Below are positions 1-8,720 of a stretch of 64,000 bases of DNA, one piece after another (position 1 is the stretch's first letter; each line of letters begins with the position of its first letter). Under the pieces are notes generated by a model that was not told where the DNA came from, did no database searches, and saw only the letters and a program-made list of their open reading frames with translations. The DNA lies in contig NC_008268.1 of NCBI RefSeq assembly GCF_000014565.1, positions 3,968,001 through 4,032,000 on the forward strand, written 5' to 3'. This DNA is from Rhodococcus jostii RHA1 (lineage in GTDB: Bacteria > Actinomycetota > Actinomycetes > Mycobacteriales > Mycobacteriaceae). Both the position numbers and the translations under genes were made by a program.

Positions 1-1328
1 TTGTACGCGGAGTCGAACGGCACGGCGGCGACGCGCGGATATGTTCGCCGGGTCAGTGGGGCGTCGACACCGATCTTCGCCGCGAGCACCACCAGCGCGG
101 CTTCCGTCGGGTCGCCGACGACCTCTCCGGTGCCGGAGACCGTGGCGTCGCTGTCGAGGCACAATCCGTACGCGAGCAGCGTGAAATCCGGGACGGCCTC
201 GCCCGCGACGTGGGTGATCTTCCCCGACTTGGCGTAACCCTCACCATCGACGGTGTACCACCGGCAGTGGAAGTACAGCGACCGCACAGTCATCTGGTTC
301 ATCGTCAGCGTGCCGGTCTTGTCCGAGTTGATCACGCTGGTGGCGCCGAGGGTCTCGACGTCCGTAAGGTTTTTCACGATGGCCTTGGCGTCGGCCAGCT
401 GCCGCGCGCCGTAGGCCAGCATCGCCTGGACGAACGTCGGCAGACCGGTCGGGATCGCGGAGACCCCCATGGAAATGCCGAGCAGCAGAAGCGTCGTCAC
501 GTCCTGTCCGCGAATCACCCCGATGATGACGATGATCGCCACCGCCGTCCACGCGATGATGCCGAGCACTTTGGTGAGCGAGTCCAGTTCGCGCTGCAGC
601 GGGGACTTGCTCGGTGCGACCGCAGACAGCATCGACGCGATCTGGCCCATCTGGGTGTGCATCCCCGTTTCGGTGACCACCATGGTGGCGGTGCCGCGGG
701 TGACGGAGGTGTTCTGGAAGACCATGTTGCTGCGGTCGCCGAGAGAAATGTCGAGGTTGCCGAGCGTCTGGGGGTCCTTCGCGACGGGTGCACTCTCACC
801 CGTCAGCGCCGCCTCCTGGGTCTCCAAGGTGGCCGTCGCGAGCAGGCGGCCGTCCGCGGGGACGATGTCACCCGCCTCGAGCTGCACGACGTCGCCCGGC
901 ACGAGTACGGTGGCGTCGAGCTGGATCAGTGTGCCGTCGCGGACCACCCGCGCCTGCGGTGTCTGCATCTTCGCCAGCGCGTCGACGCTGGCGCGCGCCT
1001 TCACTTCCTGCCGTGTGCCCAGCACGATGTTGAGCCCGACGAGAACCGCGACCACGATCGCCGTCGGGATTTCGCCGATGACGATGCTGACCACGGCCAC
1101 CGCGACCAGCATCAGGTTCATAGGGTCCTTCAACTGCAGCAACGCGATCGACCACGTCGACGGCGCCGGCTCGGAGGCGATCTCGTTCGGACCGTGCCGT
1201 CGGCGACGTTCGTCTACTTCGCCGGCCGTCAGCCCCGCCTGCCGATTGGAGGCCAGTGCGGACACGACGGCGTCGGCGTCCTGGGCATGCCAGGCCGTCT
1301 GCGTTTGCGCGGGTTCCGTCGAGACCAT
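1..1328 (-). CDS. Cation-transporting P-type ATPase, N-terminal part (cut by window edge)
   Basis: About 442 residues are visible; the gene continues beyond position 1. In order there is a cation-ATPase N-terminal domain, a first transmembrane pair, the actuator domain with LTGES, another transmembrane pair and the phosphorylation motif DKTGTLTMNQM. This is a P2-type pump of the PacL/CtpF kind, which moves cations across the inner membrane using ATP. The motif in membrane segment 4, usually IPEGLP in calcium pumps, here reads IPTGLP, so the metal-binding glutamate is a threonine and the transported ion cannot be assumed to be calcium. The ATG at 1328 has AAAGGA about 10 bases upstream. It lies 27 bp behind the polyphosphate kinase gene on the same strand, so the two are probably cotranscribed. 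Family sure, substrate unknown. Confidence 0.93.
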   Translation of the reverse strand, partial: MVSTEPAQTQTAWHAQDADAVVSALASNRQAGLTAGEVDERRRRHGPNEIASEPAPSTWSIALLQLKDPMNLMLVAVAVVSIVIGEIPTAIVVAVLVGLNIVLGTRQEVKARASVDALAKMQTPQARVVRDGTLIQLDATVLVPGDVVQLEAGDIVPADGRLLATATLETQEAALTGESAPVAKDPQTLGNLDISLGDRSNMVFQNTSVTRGTATMVVTETGMHTQMGQIASMLSAVAPSKSPLQRELDSLTKVLGIIAWTAVAIIVIIGVIRGQDVTTLLLLGISMGVSAIPTGLPTFVQAMLAYGARQLADAKAIVKNLTDVETLGATSVINSDKTGTLTMNQMTVRSLYFHCRWYTVDGEGYAKSGKITHVAGEAVPDFTLLAYGLCLDSDATVSGTGEVVGDPTEAALVVLAAKIGVDAPLTRRTYPRVAAVPFDSAY

Positions 1329-1355
1329 GACCGCTCGTCCTTTCCGCTCGGATTC

Positions 1356-2198
1356 TCAGTAGGGGGTGGGAATCCAGTGCAGTGGTTGCCTCGGCGCCTC
1401 GTAGCCGTGCGGGCCCCGCCGCTCCGGCAAGGTGATGTCGGGGCGTTCGAGGGGTTCGTAGGGGATCTGGCTCAGCAGGTGGCTGATGATGTTGAGCCGA
1501 CCGCGTTTCTTGTCGTCGTTGACCGCGACGTACCAGGGCGCCCAGCCGGTGTCGGTGAAGTGGAACATCTCGTCCCGCGCCCGTGAGTAGTCGTACCAAT
1601 GGGTGTACGACTTCAGGTCCAGGTCCGACAGCTTCCAGACCTTCCGCGGGTCGTCGATCCTGCTCTGCAGTCGCAGCGTCTGTTGTTCCTCGCTCACCTC
1701 CAGCCAGTACTTCAGCAGGATGACGCCCGAGTCGACGATCGCGCGTTCGACCGTCGGGACGAGTTGGAGGAACTGCTGCGCTTCCTCCTCGGTGCAGAAT
1801 CCCATCACCCGTTCGACGCCCGCCCGGTTGTACCAACTACGGTCGAAGATGACGACCTCTCCGCCGGCCGGGAGATGGGGCAGGTACCGCTGCACGTACA
1901 TCTGCGACTTCTCGCGATCGGTCGGGGCCGGCAAGGCGACGACACGGAACACGCGCGGACTGACCCGCTCGGTGATCGCCTTGATCACGCCCCCTTTCCC
2001 GGCGGTGTCGCGGCCCTCGAAGACGATGCAGATCCGCGCATCCGACGATTTCACCCATTCCTGCAATGCGACGAGTTCGCCGTGGAGCGGACGGAGTAGG
2101 CGGCGGTACTCCTTGTTCTTCATCGGTGCGGCGGGCTCGGCACCGTCCGGCCGGGGCAGGTCGAGGCCGGATTTCTCGTGCTTCGACTTCTTTCCCAC
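1356..2198 (-). CDS. ppk2: Polyphosphate kinase 2 (PPK2 family)
   Basis: 280 residues. PPK2 enzymes transfer phosphate between polyphosphate and nucleoside di- or monophosphates in the cytoplasm. The P-loop GRDTAGKGG is at residues 62-70 and the Walker B/lid region FDRSWYNRAGVERVMGF begins near residue 118; both are family signatures. The length matches single-domain PPK2 proteins, which mainly make NTP from NDP, though the nucleotide preference cannot be read from sequence. The start is a GTG at 2198 with only a weak AGAAG upstream. It sits between a small membrane protein (22 bp upstream) and the P-type ATPase (27 bp downstream), an arrangement that suggests coupling of energy storage to ion pumping under stress (inference). 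Confidence 0.93.
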   Translation of the reverse strand: MGKKSKHEKSGLDLPRPDGAEPAAPMKNKEYRRLLRPLHGELVALQEWVKSSDARICIVFEGRDTAGKGGVIKAITERVSPRVFRVVALPAPTDREKSQMYVQRYLPHLPAGGEVVIFDRSWYNRAGVERVMGFCTEEEAQQFLQLVPTVERAIVDSGVILLKYWLEVSEEQQTLRLQSRIDDPRKVWKLSDLDLKSYTHWYDYSRARDEMFHFTDTGWAPWYVAVNDDKKRGRLNIISHLLSQIPYEPLERPDITLPERRGPHGYEAPRQPLHWIPTPY

Positions 2199-2220
2199 GG
2201 CTTCTACCCCGGCCGCCTGC

Positions 2221-2619
2221 TCAGACCCGATCCGGATTCCAGGTCGACACGGCCCAGATCACCACGACGTCGAGGGCGATGATGAGCACCGACCACCACG
2301 GGTAGTACGGAAGCCACAGGAAGTTGGCGAGTATGGAGACGGCCGCGATCACGATCGCGGACACCCGCGCCCATCCCGCGCCGGTGAACAGCGCGAGGCC
2401 GACGCCTGCGACGAGCACACCCAGCACGATGTGGATCCAGCCCCAAGTGGTCAGGTCGAACTTGTAGATGTAGTTCAGCCCCGCCACGAATACTTCGTTC
2501 TCGGCAACCGCGGCGATTCCTTGGAAGAGGTGGATGATGCCGACGGTCACCATGATGATGGCCGCCCCGATCGAAGTGCCTGCCGCGACGCCCTGCTTGA
2601 CCGACGTTGTCTCGGACAT
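2221..2619 (-). CDS. Small four-helix membrane protein (DUF7144-like)
   Basis: 132 residues with four hydrophobic segments (about residues 12-35, 60-80, 84-103 and 106-125) separated by very short loops, the second loop carrying YKFDLTTWGW. It resembles the actinobacterial DUF7144 family of membrane proteins, whose role is unknown. ATG at 2619 follows AAGGGA at good spacing. It is first in a probable three-gene unit with PPK2 and the P-type ATPase, so a role in the membrane stress response is an inference from context only. Confidence 0.8.
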   Translation of the reverse strand: MSETTSVKQGVAAGTSIGAAIIMVTVGIIHLFQGIAAVAENEVFVAGLNYIYKFDLTTWGWIHIVLGVLVAGVGLALFTGAGWARVSAIVIAAVSILANFLWLPYYPWWSVLIIALDVVVIWAVSTWNPDRV

Positions 2620-2834
2620 GACCGTCCCTTTCCTTACCGCGAGCCGGGCGGCCCGGTATCTCCATTGTCCGCCGTTTCACCTGGTGGTAGTCGGGAAACT
2701 GTATTTCCGGGCATACTCCGGATATTTGATTCATCCCAGACTCAGGGTTTTTCACGGTCTGACACCGAACCGAGTTGTTCGAGAGGCCGTTTCGTGTCTT
2801 GACGGTGGTTCCGCGGCGGGACGACGATGAGTCG

Positions 2835-3062
2835 ATGACCGGCGATGACGAACTGCTTCAGATCGAGCGGGTCATCGAACGCCTGACCACTCGGTATCCG
2901 GCCGCCTCACCCGTGGACGTCGAGCACATCGTGCGTACTGTCCACAAGCGCCTCGCGGAGTGCAGGATCCGTGATTTCGTACCCCTCCTCGTCGAGAAGG
3001 CGGCACGGCGTGAACTGTCGGACCGCGCAGCGGCCGAAGCGACTGGTGACCTTGTTCTCTAG
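2835..3062 (+). CDS. Small helical protein, three-helix-bundle dimerisation-domain type
   Basis: 75 residues from the ATG at 2835. An upstream in-frame ATG at 2775 gives 20 extra residues that look non-coding. The pattern of IERVIERLTTRYP, VEHIVRTVHKRL and DFVPLLVEKAARREL predicts three amphipathic helices, as in the small actinobacterial family annotated as three-helix bundle dimerization domain proteins. Members are often found beside stress or regulatory genes but have no defined function. No strong ribosome site is visible, so the exact start is uncertain. It is divergent from the DUF7144/PPK2/ATPase unit and upstream of two other small genes on the same strand. Confidence 0.7.
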   Translation: MTGDDELLQIERVIERLTTRYPAASPVDVEHIVRTVHKRLAECRIRDFVPLLVEKAARRELSDRAAAEATGDLVL

Positions 3063-3143
3063 TCGCCGCGCCCCCCAAGGGTGAATACTGATGAAGAAGC
3101 TGTGTGTGGCTGTCGCTGCTGTCTTCGGAAGAGAGGTCTCGCA

Positions 3144-3593
3144 GTGAACGACACCGATTTCGACGAACTCGGGCCCATCGACTATCTCGTCGTGGAGTTC
3201 CCCGCCGACCGGAGACCGGACGGATCGGCGTTGCCCCTTCTGATCGACCTGGTAGAACGAAACATCATCCGCGTGCTCGACCTGATCTTCGTCCGCAAGG
3301 AAGCCGACGGATCGCTCGCCGGTGTCGCCATCGAGGACCTCGGGCTCGACGGCGGTGTGGACGTGACGCTGTTCGCCGAGGCGGCAACGGGTCTGATCGA
3401 CCGAACAGACCTCGAGGATGCGGCTGCCGTCCTGGCCCCCGGGTGCTCCGGAGCGATCCTCGTCTACGAGAACTGCTGGGCCGCACCGTTCGCCTCCGCC
3501 CTCCGGCGGGAGGGCGCGCAACTGGTGGCCTCCGGCCGAATCCCCGTCCAGGGCATCCTGGCGGCGCTCGACACGCTCGACACCACCAATTGA
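3144..3593 (+). CDS. DUF6325-like hypothetical protein
   Basis: 149 residues from a GTG at 3144, chosen because AGAGAGG lies about 8 bases upstream; the earlier ATG at 3081 would add a Cys/Arg-rich stretch that looks artificial. Features are an N-terminal GPIDYLVVEFP, IDLVERNIIRVLDLIFVRK, and a C-terminal half that includes SGAILVYENCWAAPF. This matches the actinobacterial DUF6325 family, which occurs next to small SHOCT/PLDc_N membrane proteins exactly as here. The family is suspected to be stress-linked, but no reaction is known. Soluble and probably cytoplasmic. Confidence 0.75.
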   Translation: MNDTDFDELGPIDYLVVEFPADRRPDGSALPLLIDLVERNIIRVLDLIFVRKEADGSLAGVAIEDLGLDGGVDVTLFAEAATGLIDRTDLEDAAAVLAPGCSGAILVYENCWAAPFASALRREGAQLVASGRIPVQGILAALDTLDTTN

Positions 3594-3655
3594 GATTCGA
3601 GGAGGCCGGAATCCTGGCCTGCTGACCGGAACACCGAGTGGACGGAGCGTCGAAA

Positions 3656-4033
3656 ATGGAAGGTTTCTGGGAGTTCTTCTGGTTCATCTTCGTCTGTTTC
3701 GCCTTCGCGGCCTATTTGTCCGTGTTGTTCTCGATCATCACTGACCTGTTCCGGGACCGCGAGACGTCGGGGTGGGTCAAGGCGATCTGGATCATCTTAT
3801 TGTTCGTCATTCCCTTCCTGTCTGCACTGGTGTACGTGATCGCCCGCGGCGACGGCATGGCGAAGCGGTCGATGGCCGCCGCTCATCAGGTCAAGCAGGC
3901 CCAGGACTCCTACATCCGCGACGTCGCCGGGAAGTCCCCGGCTCAGCAGATCACGGAAGCCAAGGCGCTGCTCGATTCCGGCGCGATCTCCGACGCGGAG
4001 TTTCAGGCGATCAAAACGAAGACACTGGCGTAG
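3656..4033 (+). CDS. Small membrane protein with PLDc_N-like and SHOCT domains
   Basis: 125 residues. Two hydrophobic segments (about residues 4-27 and 40-63) separated by a short charged loop form the PLDc_N-type anchor seen in many actinobacterial stress genes. A linker of about 40 residues leads to a C-terminal SHOCT helix pair (ITEAKALLDSGAISDAEFQ), a short oligomerisation domain. The ATG at 3656 follows GGAG by 10 bases; an in-frame ATG six codons earlier is less well placed. It lies 62 bp behind the DUF6325-like gene, with which it often travels. Function unknown. Confidence 0.8.
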   Translation: MEGFWEFFWFIFVCFAFAAYLSVLFSIITDLFRDRETSGWVKAIWIILLFVIPFLSALVYVIARGDGMAKRSMAAAHQVKQAQDSYIRDVAGKSPAQQITEAKALLDSGAISDAEFQAIKTKTLA

Positions 4034-4379
4034 AAAGGATTTCGAGTTCGGCGACTTCTGTCCATGGCCGCGTTCGATGGGTGCTGCGCACCCGGTGGCC
4101 GGTGGCTCTCGGCTGACGTAGGACGATATCGATCTCCGGCTGCAGGACGGATCCGAACGACTTATGTAGTCGGACCGTGAATCCTTTTGCGTTTCAGAGT
4201 TGTCAGGATTTGAGGTGTCGGCCTCGGGATCTGATGGAGGCGGCGGCGGCACGCCATGCTGTCACTGGGGACGAAATCGAACTCGCACCCGGACCTCTAC
4301 TCTGCCGGGGCGTATCTCTGTCCCGCAACAGGTTTGCTCGGCTCCGTAATGTTGACGTGGGCTCGGTCTCGGCCTGGCC
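4034..4379. other. Gene-free stretch between convergent genes
   Basis: 346 bp between the ends of the SHOCT gene and the DAG-kinase-like gene. I find no reading frame with a convincing ribosome site. The only structure seen is a short hairpin at 4079-4093 (arms GGGTGC and GCACCC, loop TGC), which may help termination. Confidence 0.5.
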
Positions 4380-5774
4380 TCAGCTGTCGGGAGCCGGGTC
4401 GTCGGCATTCTTCGCGGCGACGGTGTGCGCATCTGGTGGTGGTGCGCTCTGACGGTGCCATGCCAGTTCGCGGAGCCGGACCCAGTCGACTGCCGCTTTT
4501 GCGGGACGCACGCCGGGGCGATCGCGGGGGACCCGCACGCGCAGGGCGCCGGGCTCGATCGTGCAGCGCACCGGGGTGTCGAGGAGCAGCGATTCTCCGT
4601 CGACGCCGACGGGGGTCTGGCGTGTGTGGGCGTCGACGACCACCTCGCCCGTTGTGTGTTGGGTCAGGCCGTGGGCGTTGACCCGGCCGAGGAGGCCGAC
4701 CGCTTGACGGGTGTTGGCCACCGACACGGTCACGGCGCCGAGGACGCCGCGGTCGAGCCGGTCGCGTCGGTTCAGGCCGGCGAGATCGCTGCTGCCGTAG
4801 GGGTTGTTGCTCACCAGCACCGCTTGCGGGTTCCGCACGGTGACGTCGCCGATCCGGGTGACGAGTGGGGCGGCGGCGTGCCCGGTGAGCAGGTCCGGGA
4901 GCATCTCGAGCACAGTCCCGGTCTTGTCGTTGCGGTAGGCGGGACTGCGGACCACCTCGGCGTAGACCCCGAAGGAGGCGTTGTTGACGAACGGACGGCC
5001 GTTGATCCGGCCGAGGTCGACGGCGAGCTCGACCCCGTCGCGCAGGGCGTCGAGACACCGGCTGGGATCGGCGCGGTCGAGTCCGAGGTCCATCGCGAAG
5101 TGGTTGCGGGTCCCGGCGCTGATCACCAGGAACGGCAGATCGTTCTCGGCTGCGACCCCGGCGACGAGGGCTTGGGTCCCGTCGCCGCCGGCCACACCGA
5201 GCAGGTCGGCGCCGCGGGCGACCGCCCGCCGGGCCAGTTCGGTGACGTCGACGGTGCCCGGGCCTTCGAGCAGGACCACCTCGGCGCCGAGTTCCTCGGC
5301 CTTGCGCTGGAGGTCGAATTTCGCGACCTTGCCACCACCGGAGTGCGGGTTCATGATCAGCACCGGATGCCGCGCCGGTGGGGCGGGCACCTCGCGCACG
5401 GCGGTGTCCGTGGTTCGTCCGCTCAGGGCGGCGCGGGCGCAGAGCACGGCGAGGATCGCGAGAATGGCGGCGGCGACGACCTCGGCGAGCAGGTGGGCGC
5501 GAATGAACAAGACCAGCACGACGATCGGTGACAGTATCGCGATGGTCAGCGAAATCCAGCGCAGGACACCGCGAGTGGCGAGGAACCAGTACAGTGCGGC
5601 GACCATGACGACGACGCCACCGACTCCGACGACGAGGACCCCGAGGGAGCTGAGCAGGCCGGCGGACACCAGCGGCACCGCCACTGCGAGGATCGCCAGT
5701 GCGAACGCCGCCCGCGCCCACCAGCGCCGGGATCGGGTCGCGGTGTCGGGGGAGCCGGATCGGTTGTCGCTCAT
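4380..5774 (-). CDS. Membrane-anchored diacylglycerol-kinase-family lipid kinase
   Basis: 464 residues. The first 112 residues hold four hydrophobic helices. The rest is a DAGK catalytic domain: PVLIMNPHSGGGK at 137-149, the nucleotide loop GGDGT at 196-200 and SAGTRNHFAMDLG at 219-231. Such enzymes phosphorylate lipid or sphingoid-like alcohols with ATP at the inner leaflet; the substrate is unknown. It overlaps the preceding DUF2252 gene by 4 bp (ATGA), so it is translationally coupled and last in the operon starting at 8546. The N-terminal membrane domain is longer than in the YegS/DgkB type, suggesting permanent anchoring. Confidence 0.9.
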   Translation of the reverse strand: MSDNRSGSPDTATRSRRWWARAAFALAILAVAVPLVSAGLLSSLGVLVVGVGGVVVMVAALYWFLATRGVLRWISLTIAILSPIVVLVLFIRAHLLAEVVAAAILAILAVLCARAALSGRTTDTAVREVPAPPARHPVLIMNPHSGGGKVAKFDLQRKAEELGAEVVLLEGPGTVDVTELARRAVARGADLLGVAGGDGTQALVAGVAAENDLPFLVISAGTRNHFAMDLGLDRADPSRCLDALRDGVELAVDLGRINGRPFVNNASFGVYAEVVRSPAYRNDKTGTVLEMLPDLLTGHAAAPLVTRIGDVTVRNPQAVLVSNNPYGSSDLAGLNRRDRLDRGVLGAVTVSVANTRQAVGLLGRVNAHGLTQHTTGEVVVDAHTRQTPVGVDGESLLLDTPVRCTIEPGALRVRVPRDRPGVRPAKAAVDWVRLRELAWHRQSAPPPDAHTVAAKNADDPAPDS

Positions 5775-7198
5775 CGCCCGGTCCCCGGGTGTGCGGTGAT
5801 CCGGCCGTCGTCGATGGCCTGGCGCAGCGCGGCGTGGTCGCGGGCGTTCTGGTCGGCGTAGGCCTCGGCGAAGGAGGCCAGCGCTTTATCGAAGTCGTCG
5901 TCCGAGCCCAGGTACCCGGCGATGGCGAACCGGTCGCCGGCGCGGGCGTGCGCATACGCGAGCACGCGGGCGCACAGCCGGCCGTAGAGGGTCATCAGGT
6001 GGGCGGACATGGTCTCGATGACGGCCGAGCCCTTGCCGTCACGCAGCTGGCGGACGTAGTAGTCCCGGACCGTCCCGTCCGGGTCGGGTCCCTGTTGCCA
6101 GCCGAGGAGGATGTCGCTGGCGGCCTGGATGAGGCGTTGCCCGGTGACGACGCGTTCGCCCTGGTTGGTGACCGTGGGGCCGTCGAGGTATTCCGCGAGG
6201 ACCGACGGCTGTGCCTCCTTGGCCTGTAGGAACAGGGGGTCACCGCCGGTGCCGCGGAGCAGGATGATCCAGGCCCGGGTGCCGACGCTGCCCACGCCGA
6301 CGACTTTCCGTGCCGTCTGGACGTATTCGAATCGATCGAACAGGACACGTCGGGCGGGTTGCAGGGTGTCGCGGTATTCGCGCAGTCGCTGGATCAGCTC
6401 CCGGTTGATCTGTTCGGCTTCGGTGTCGGTGAAGATCTCCTCGATGGGAACGACCAGCGGCGGTGTGCTCACGATCCGCGGGGTGCCGTCCACGAGGGTG
6501 GTCAGTTTGGACAGCGCCTGCATGCTGTCGCGGCCCCAGGATTTGCGGATCGTCTTCTTCACGCGTTTGCGTGCCGAGGAGTCCAGGGCGTCGCGGAGCT
6601 CGTCCAACTCGGCGGCGGCGTCGATGTGGGAGTACCAGACCGCGAGCTCGCCGCACTCGGCCTGGCGGGTCATCGTTTCGCGGTATTCGGCCGCGCAGGC
6701 GCGGGCGATGCGCTTACGTTCTTTGCCACGGAACCCGTTGCCGCGGCCGGCGACGGCGAGGCTCGCGACGAGTCGTTTGACGTCCCATTCGAAGGGGCCG
6801 GGATAGGTTTCGTCGAAGTCGTTGACATCGAAGGCGAGGTCGCGTTCCGGTGTGGCGAAGAGCCCGAAGTTGCTCAGGTGGGCGTCCCCGCACAGCTGGG
6901 TGTGCAGACCGGTGGTCGGGGCGTGCGCGAGGTCGTCAGCCATCACCAGGGCGGCGCCGCGATAGAACGCGAACGGTGACTCGGCCATCCGCCCGTACCG
7001 GATGGGGACGAGGTCGGGGACCCGGGTGGTCGCCTGGGACTCGAGCAGGCCGACGGGGTCACGATCACGGGTTCGATCGTGTTCGGCGATGGCGCCGAAC
7101 GGGATTCGGTGCCGAACCGTTTCGCCGTGCTCGGTGCGAGCGGCCCGGGTCGGATGGTCGGTGGGTCGCGGTGCGGGGGGAGCGTCTGGTGTTGTCAT
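5771..7198 (-). CDS. DUF2252 family protein (kinase-like fold)
   Basis: 475 residues, a typical length for DUF2252. The conserved LCGDAHLSNFG (residues 102-112) resembles the HxDxxxxN catalytic loop of aminoglycoside-phosphotransferase-like kinases, and DVNDFDE (124-130) could be the metal-binding loop. This suggests a small-molecule or protein kinase, but no activity is established that I know of. It overlaps its upstream AI-2E-type neighbour and downstream DAG-kinase-like neighbour by 4 bp each, so all three are strictly coupled. Cytoplasmic; no signal or membrane segments. Confidence 0.9.
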   Translation of the reverse strand: MTTPDAPPAPRPTDHPTRAARTEHGETVRHRIPFGAIAEHDRTRDRDPVGLLESQATTRVPDLVPIRYGRMAESPFAFYRGAALVMADDLAHAPTTGLHTQLCGDAHLSNFGLFATPERDLAFDVNDFDETYPGPFEWDVKRLVASLAVAGRGNGFRGKERKRIARACAAEYRETMTRQAECGELAVWYSHIDAAAELDELRDALDSSARKRVKKTIRKSWGRDSMQALSKLTTLVDGTPRIVSTPPLVVPIEEIFTDTEAEQINRELIQRLREYRDTLQPARRVLFDRFEYVQTARKVVGVGSVGTRAWIILLRGTGGDPLFLQAKEAQPSVLAEYLDGPTVTNQGERVVTGQRLIQAASDILLGWQQGPDPDGTVRDYYVRQLRDGKGSAVIETMSAHLMTLYGRLCARVLAYAHARAGDRFAIAGYLGSDDDFDKALASFAEAYADQNARDHAALRQAIDDGRITAHPGTGR

Positions 7199-8328
7199 GG
7201 CGTAGTCCCTGGCTTCGCGGCGACGGTGTCGTCCGGTTCGTCTTCTTCCGGTGTGCCGTCATCGGGTGTCACCGTGCTGGCGAGCATGACCTGCACCCAT
7301 CGCGTCGACGGATCGATGTCCACCAGCATTGCCTCGGCGAACGGTGTCAACGGGATCGCCAGGATCGCCCCGAGAGGTCCGAGCACCCACGACCATAACA
7401 CGAGCGAGAGGAACGTGAACGTCACCGTCAGGCCGACCGCGTCGCCGACGAACTTGGGTTGAATCACCGACTGGATGAGCACGTTGAGCGCGCTGTATAC
7501 GACGATCACCCACAGCATCAGCACCGGGCCACCGTCGAGCAGGGCCAGCAGCGCCGGTGGGATGAGGCCGATGATGAAGCCTATGTTCGGAATGTAGTTG
7601 GTGATGAACGAGAGCAGCCCCCACAGGATCGGCAGCGGGATGCCCATCAGCCACAGTGCGCGCGCGTCGAGCACCGCGACGATCAGACCGAAGAAGGTCG
7701 AGACGAAAAGGTAGATGAGCGTGCCGGCGGCGAAGTTGGTGAACGCCGAAGCGAGGTCGGGGCGCAGCCGATTCAGTGTGTTCAGCCGCCACGTGTAGGT
7801 GGCGGCGTCGGCGGACATGAACAACAGCAGGGCGAACACGAACAGCAGGTTCGAGAACACCGCGAGCGTGCCCGCGAGAATATCGCCGACCAGGTCGGTC
7901 ACCTTGGACATGTCGATGCCCGCGATCATCTGCTGCACCTGGTCCGAGCCGATACCGTGCGATTGCAGCCCGGACTGCACGTTGCCGACCATTTCGTCGA
8001 ACTTGTCGGAGTATTCCGGGAGCAGGGTGGACAGTTGCGCAATCGAGAACACCAGGGCCAGGACGAGGAACAGCAGAATCCCCCACACGGCCAGGATCGC
8101 CACGATCATCACGAGCCACCCCGGCCAACCCCTGCGCCGCAACGCGTTGGGGATCGGTTGCACCGCAACGGTGAGTATCAGCGCGAGAAACACCGGTCCG
8201 ACGATGTCGGCGAACGCCTTCAACGCCCCGAGGGCGACGACCAGGCTCGCCCCGCCGACCAGGACGATGACTCCGCGGGGCATTGCCCAATTCGGCACGG
8301 TCGCCGGTGACGCAGATGCTGGGCGCAT
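7195..8328 (-). CDS. AI-2E family transporter (PerM/TqsA type)
   Basis: 377 residues with about eight membrane helices: two near the start, one after a short basic loop, an extracytoplasmic helical region (about 110-155), then five more. Conserved family landmarks ITNYIPNIGFIIGLIPP and IQPKFVGDAVGL are present. Family members export autoinducers or act as ion/proton antiporters; which applies here is unknown. The acidic tail (DDGTPEEDEPDD) is cytoplasmic. The ATG lies 2 bp behind the stop of a 71-codon gene and the 3' end overlaps the DUF2252 gene by 4 bp. Confidence 0.92.
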   Translation of the reverse strand: MRPASASPATVPNWAMPRGVIVLVGGASLVVALGALKAFADIVGPVFLALILTVAVQPIPNALRRRGWPGWLVMIVAILAVWGILLFLVLALVFSIAQLSTLLPEYSDKFDEMVGNVQSGLQSHGIGSDQVQQMIAGIDMSKVTDLVGDILAGTLAVFSNLLFVFALLLFMSADAATYTWRLNTLNRLRPDLASAFTNFAAGTLIYLFVSTFFGLIVAVLDARALWLMGIPLPILWGLLSFITNYIPNIGFIIGLIPPALLALLDGGPVLMLWVIVVYSALNVLIQSVIQPKFVGDAVGLTVTFTFLSLVLWSWVLGPLGAILAIPLTPFAEAMLVDIDPSTRWVQVMLASTVTPDDGTPEEDEPDDTVAAKPGTTP

Positions 8329-8330
8329 CG

Positions 8331-8546
8331 CTACTTCTCTCGTCGAAGAGTGTCGCGTGTGACGATCGATTCACTGTCGATCTCGGCGATCAGGTGATCC
8401 GTGGTCTTGGTCATGCGTGAACGGTCTCGCCCACTCGGTGTTGGCGCGCCGATGTAGGTTGTCGCCGGTAGCGCGATGAGGCCGCGGGGAATCGTCCACG
8501 GCGCTGGGGGCACCGCCGGGTGCGGGGCGGATTCGTCGGAGTGCAT
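8331..8546 (-). CDS. 71-residue hypothetical protein heading the AI-2E operon
   Basis: Small Pro/Thr-rich protein with no membrane segment. ATG at 8546 has a GGAGG ribosome site eight bases upstream, and the stop is only 2 bp from the AI-2E-type transporter, so it is probably expressed as the first gene of a four-gene operon. The C-terminal half (MTKTTDHLIAEIDSESIV) is more ordered in composition than the N-terminal half. I do not recognise a family. An operator-like palindrome lies about 150 bp upstream at 8692-8720. Confidence 0.65.
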   Translation of the reverse strand: MHSDESAPHPAVPPAPWTIPRGLIALPATTYIGAPTPSGRDRSRMTKTTDHLIAEIDSESIVTRDTLRREK

Positions 8547-8691
8547 CTCTTGCGCCTCCTTCCCTCTGGTTGGGATCGCGTGCGGTGGGCTCGGGCCGAG
8601 CTGGGGGTTCCGCCGCGAGGAGGGCCACCAGGTCACGAGGTCGGGCACCCTCACATGTGGTCTGGTTCCCAGCTTTCGCAGCCCGGCCGCT

Positions 8692-8720
8692 GGTCGCATC
8701 CCCCGAAACGGGTGACGACC
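8692..8720. promoter_or_regulatory. Operator-like sequence, copy 1
   Basis: Contains an imperfect palindrome with arms TCCCCCG and CGGGTGA around AAA (six of seven pairs match). The same sequence with two changes over 29 bp occurs at 13799-13827 in the same orientation. It lies in the divergent region between the operon starting at 8546 and the MalT-like gene at 8795. Probably a binding site for a shared regulator (inference). Confidence 0.55.
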
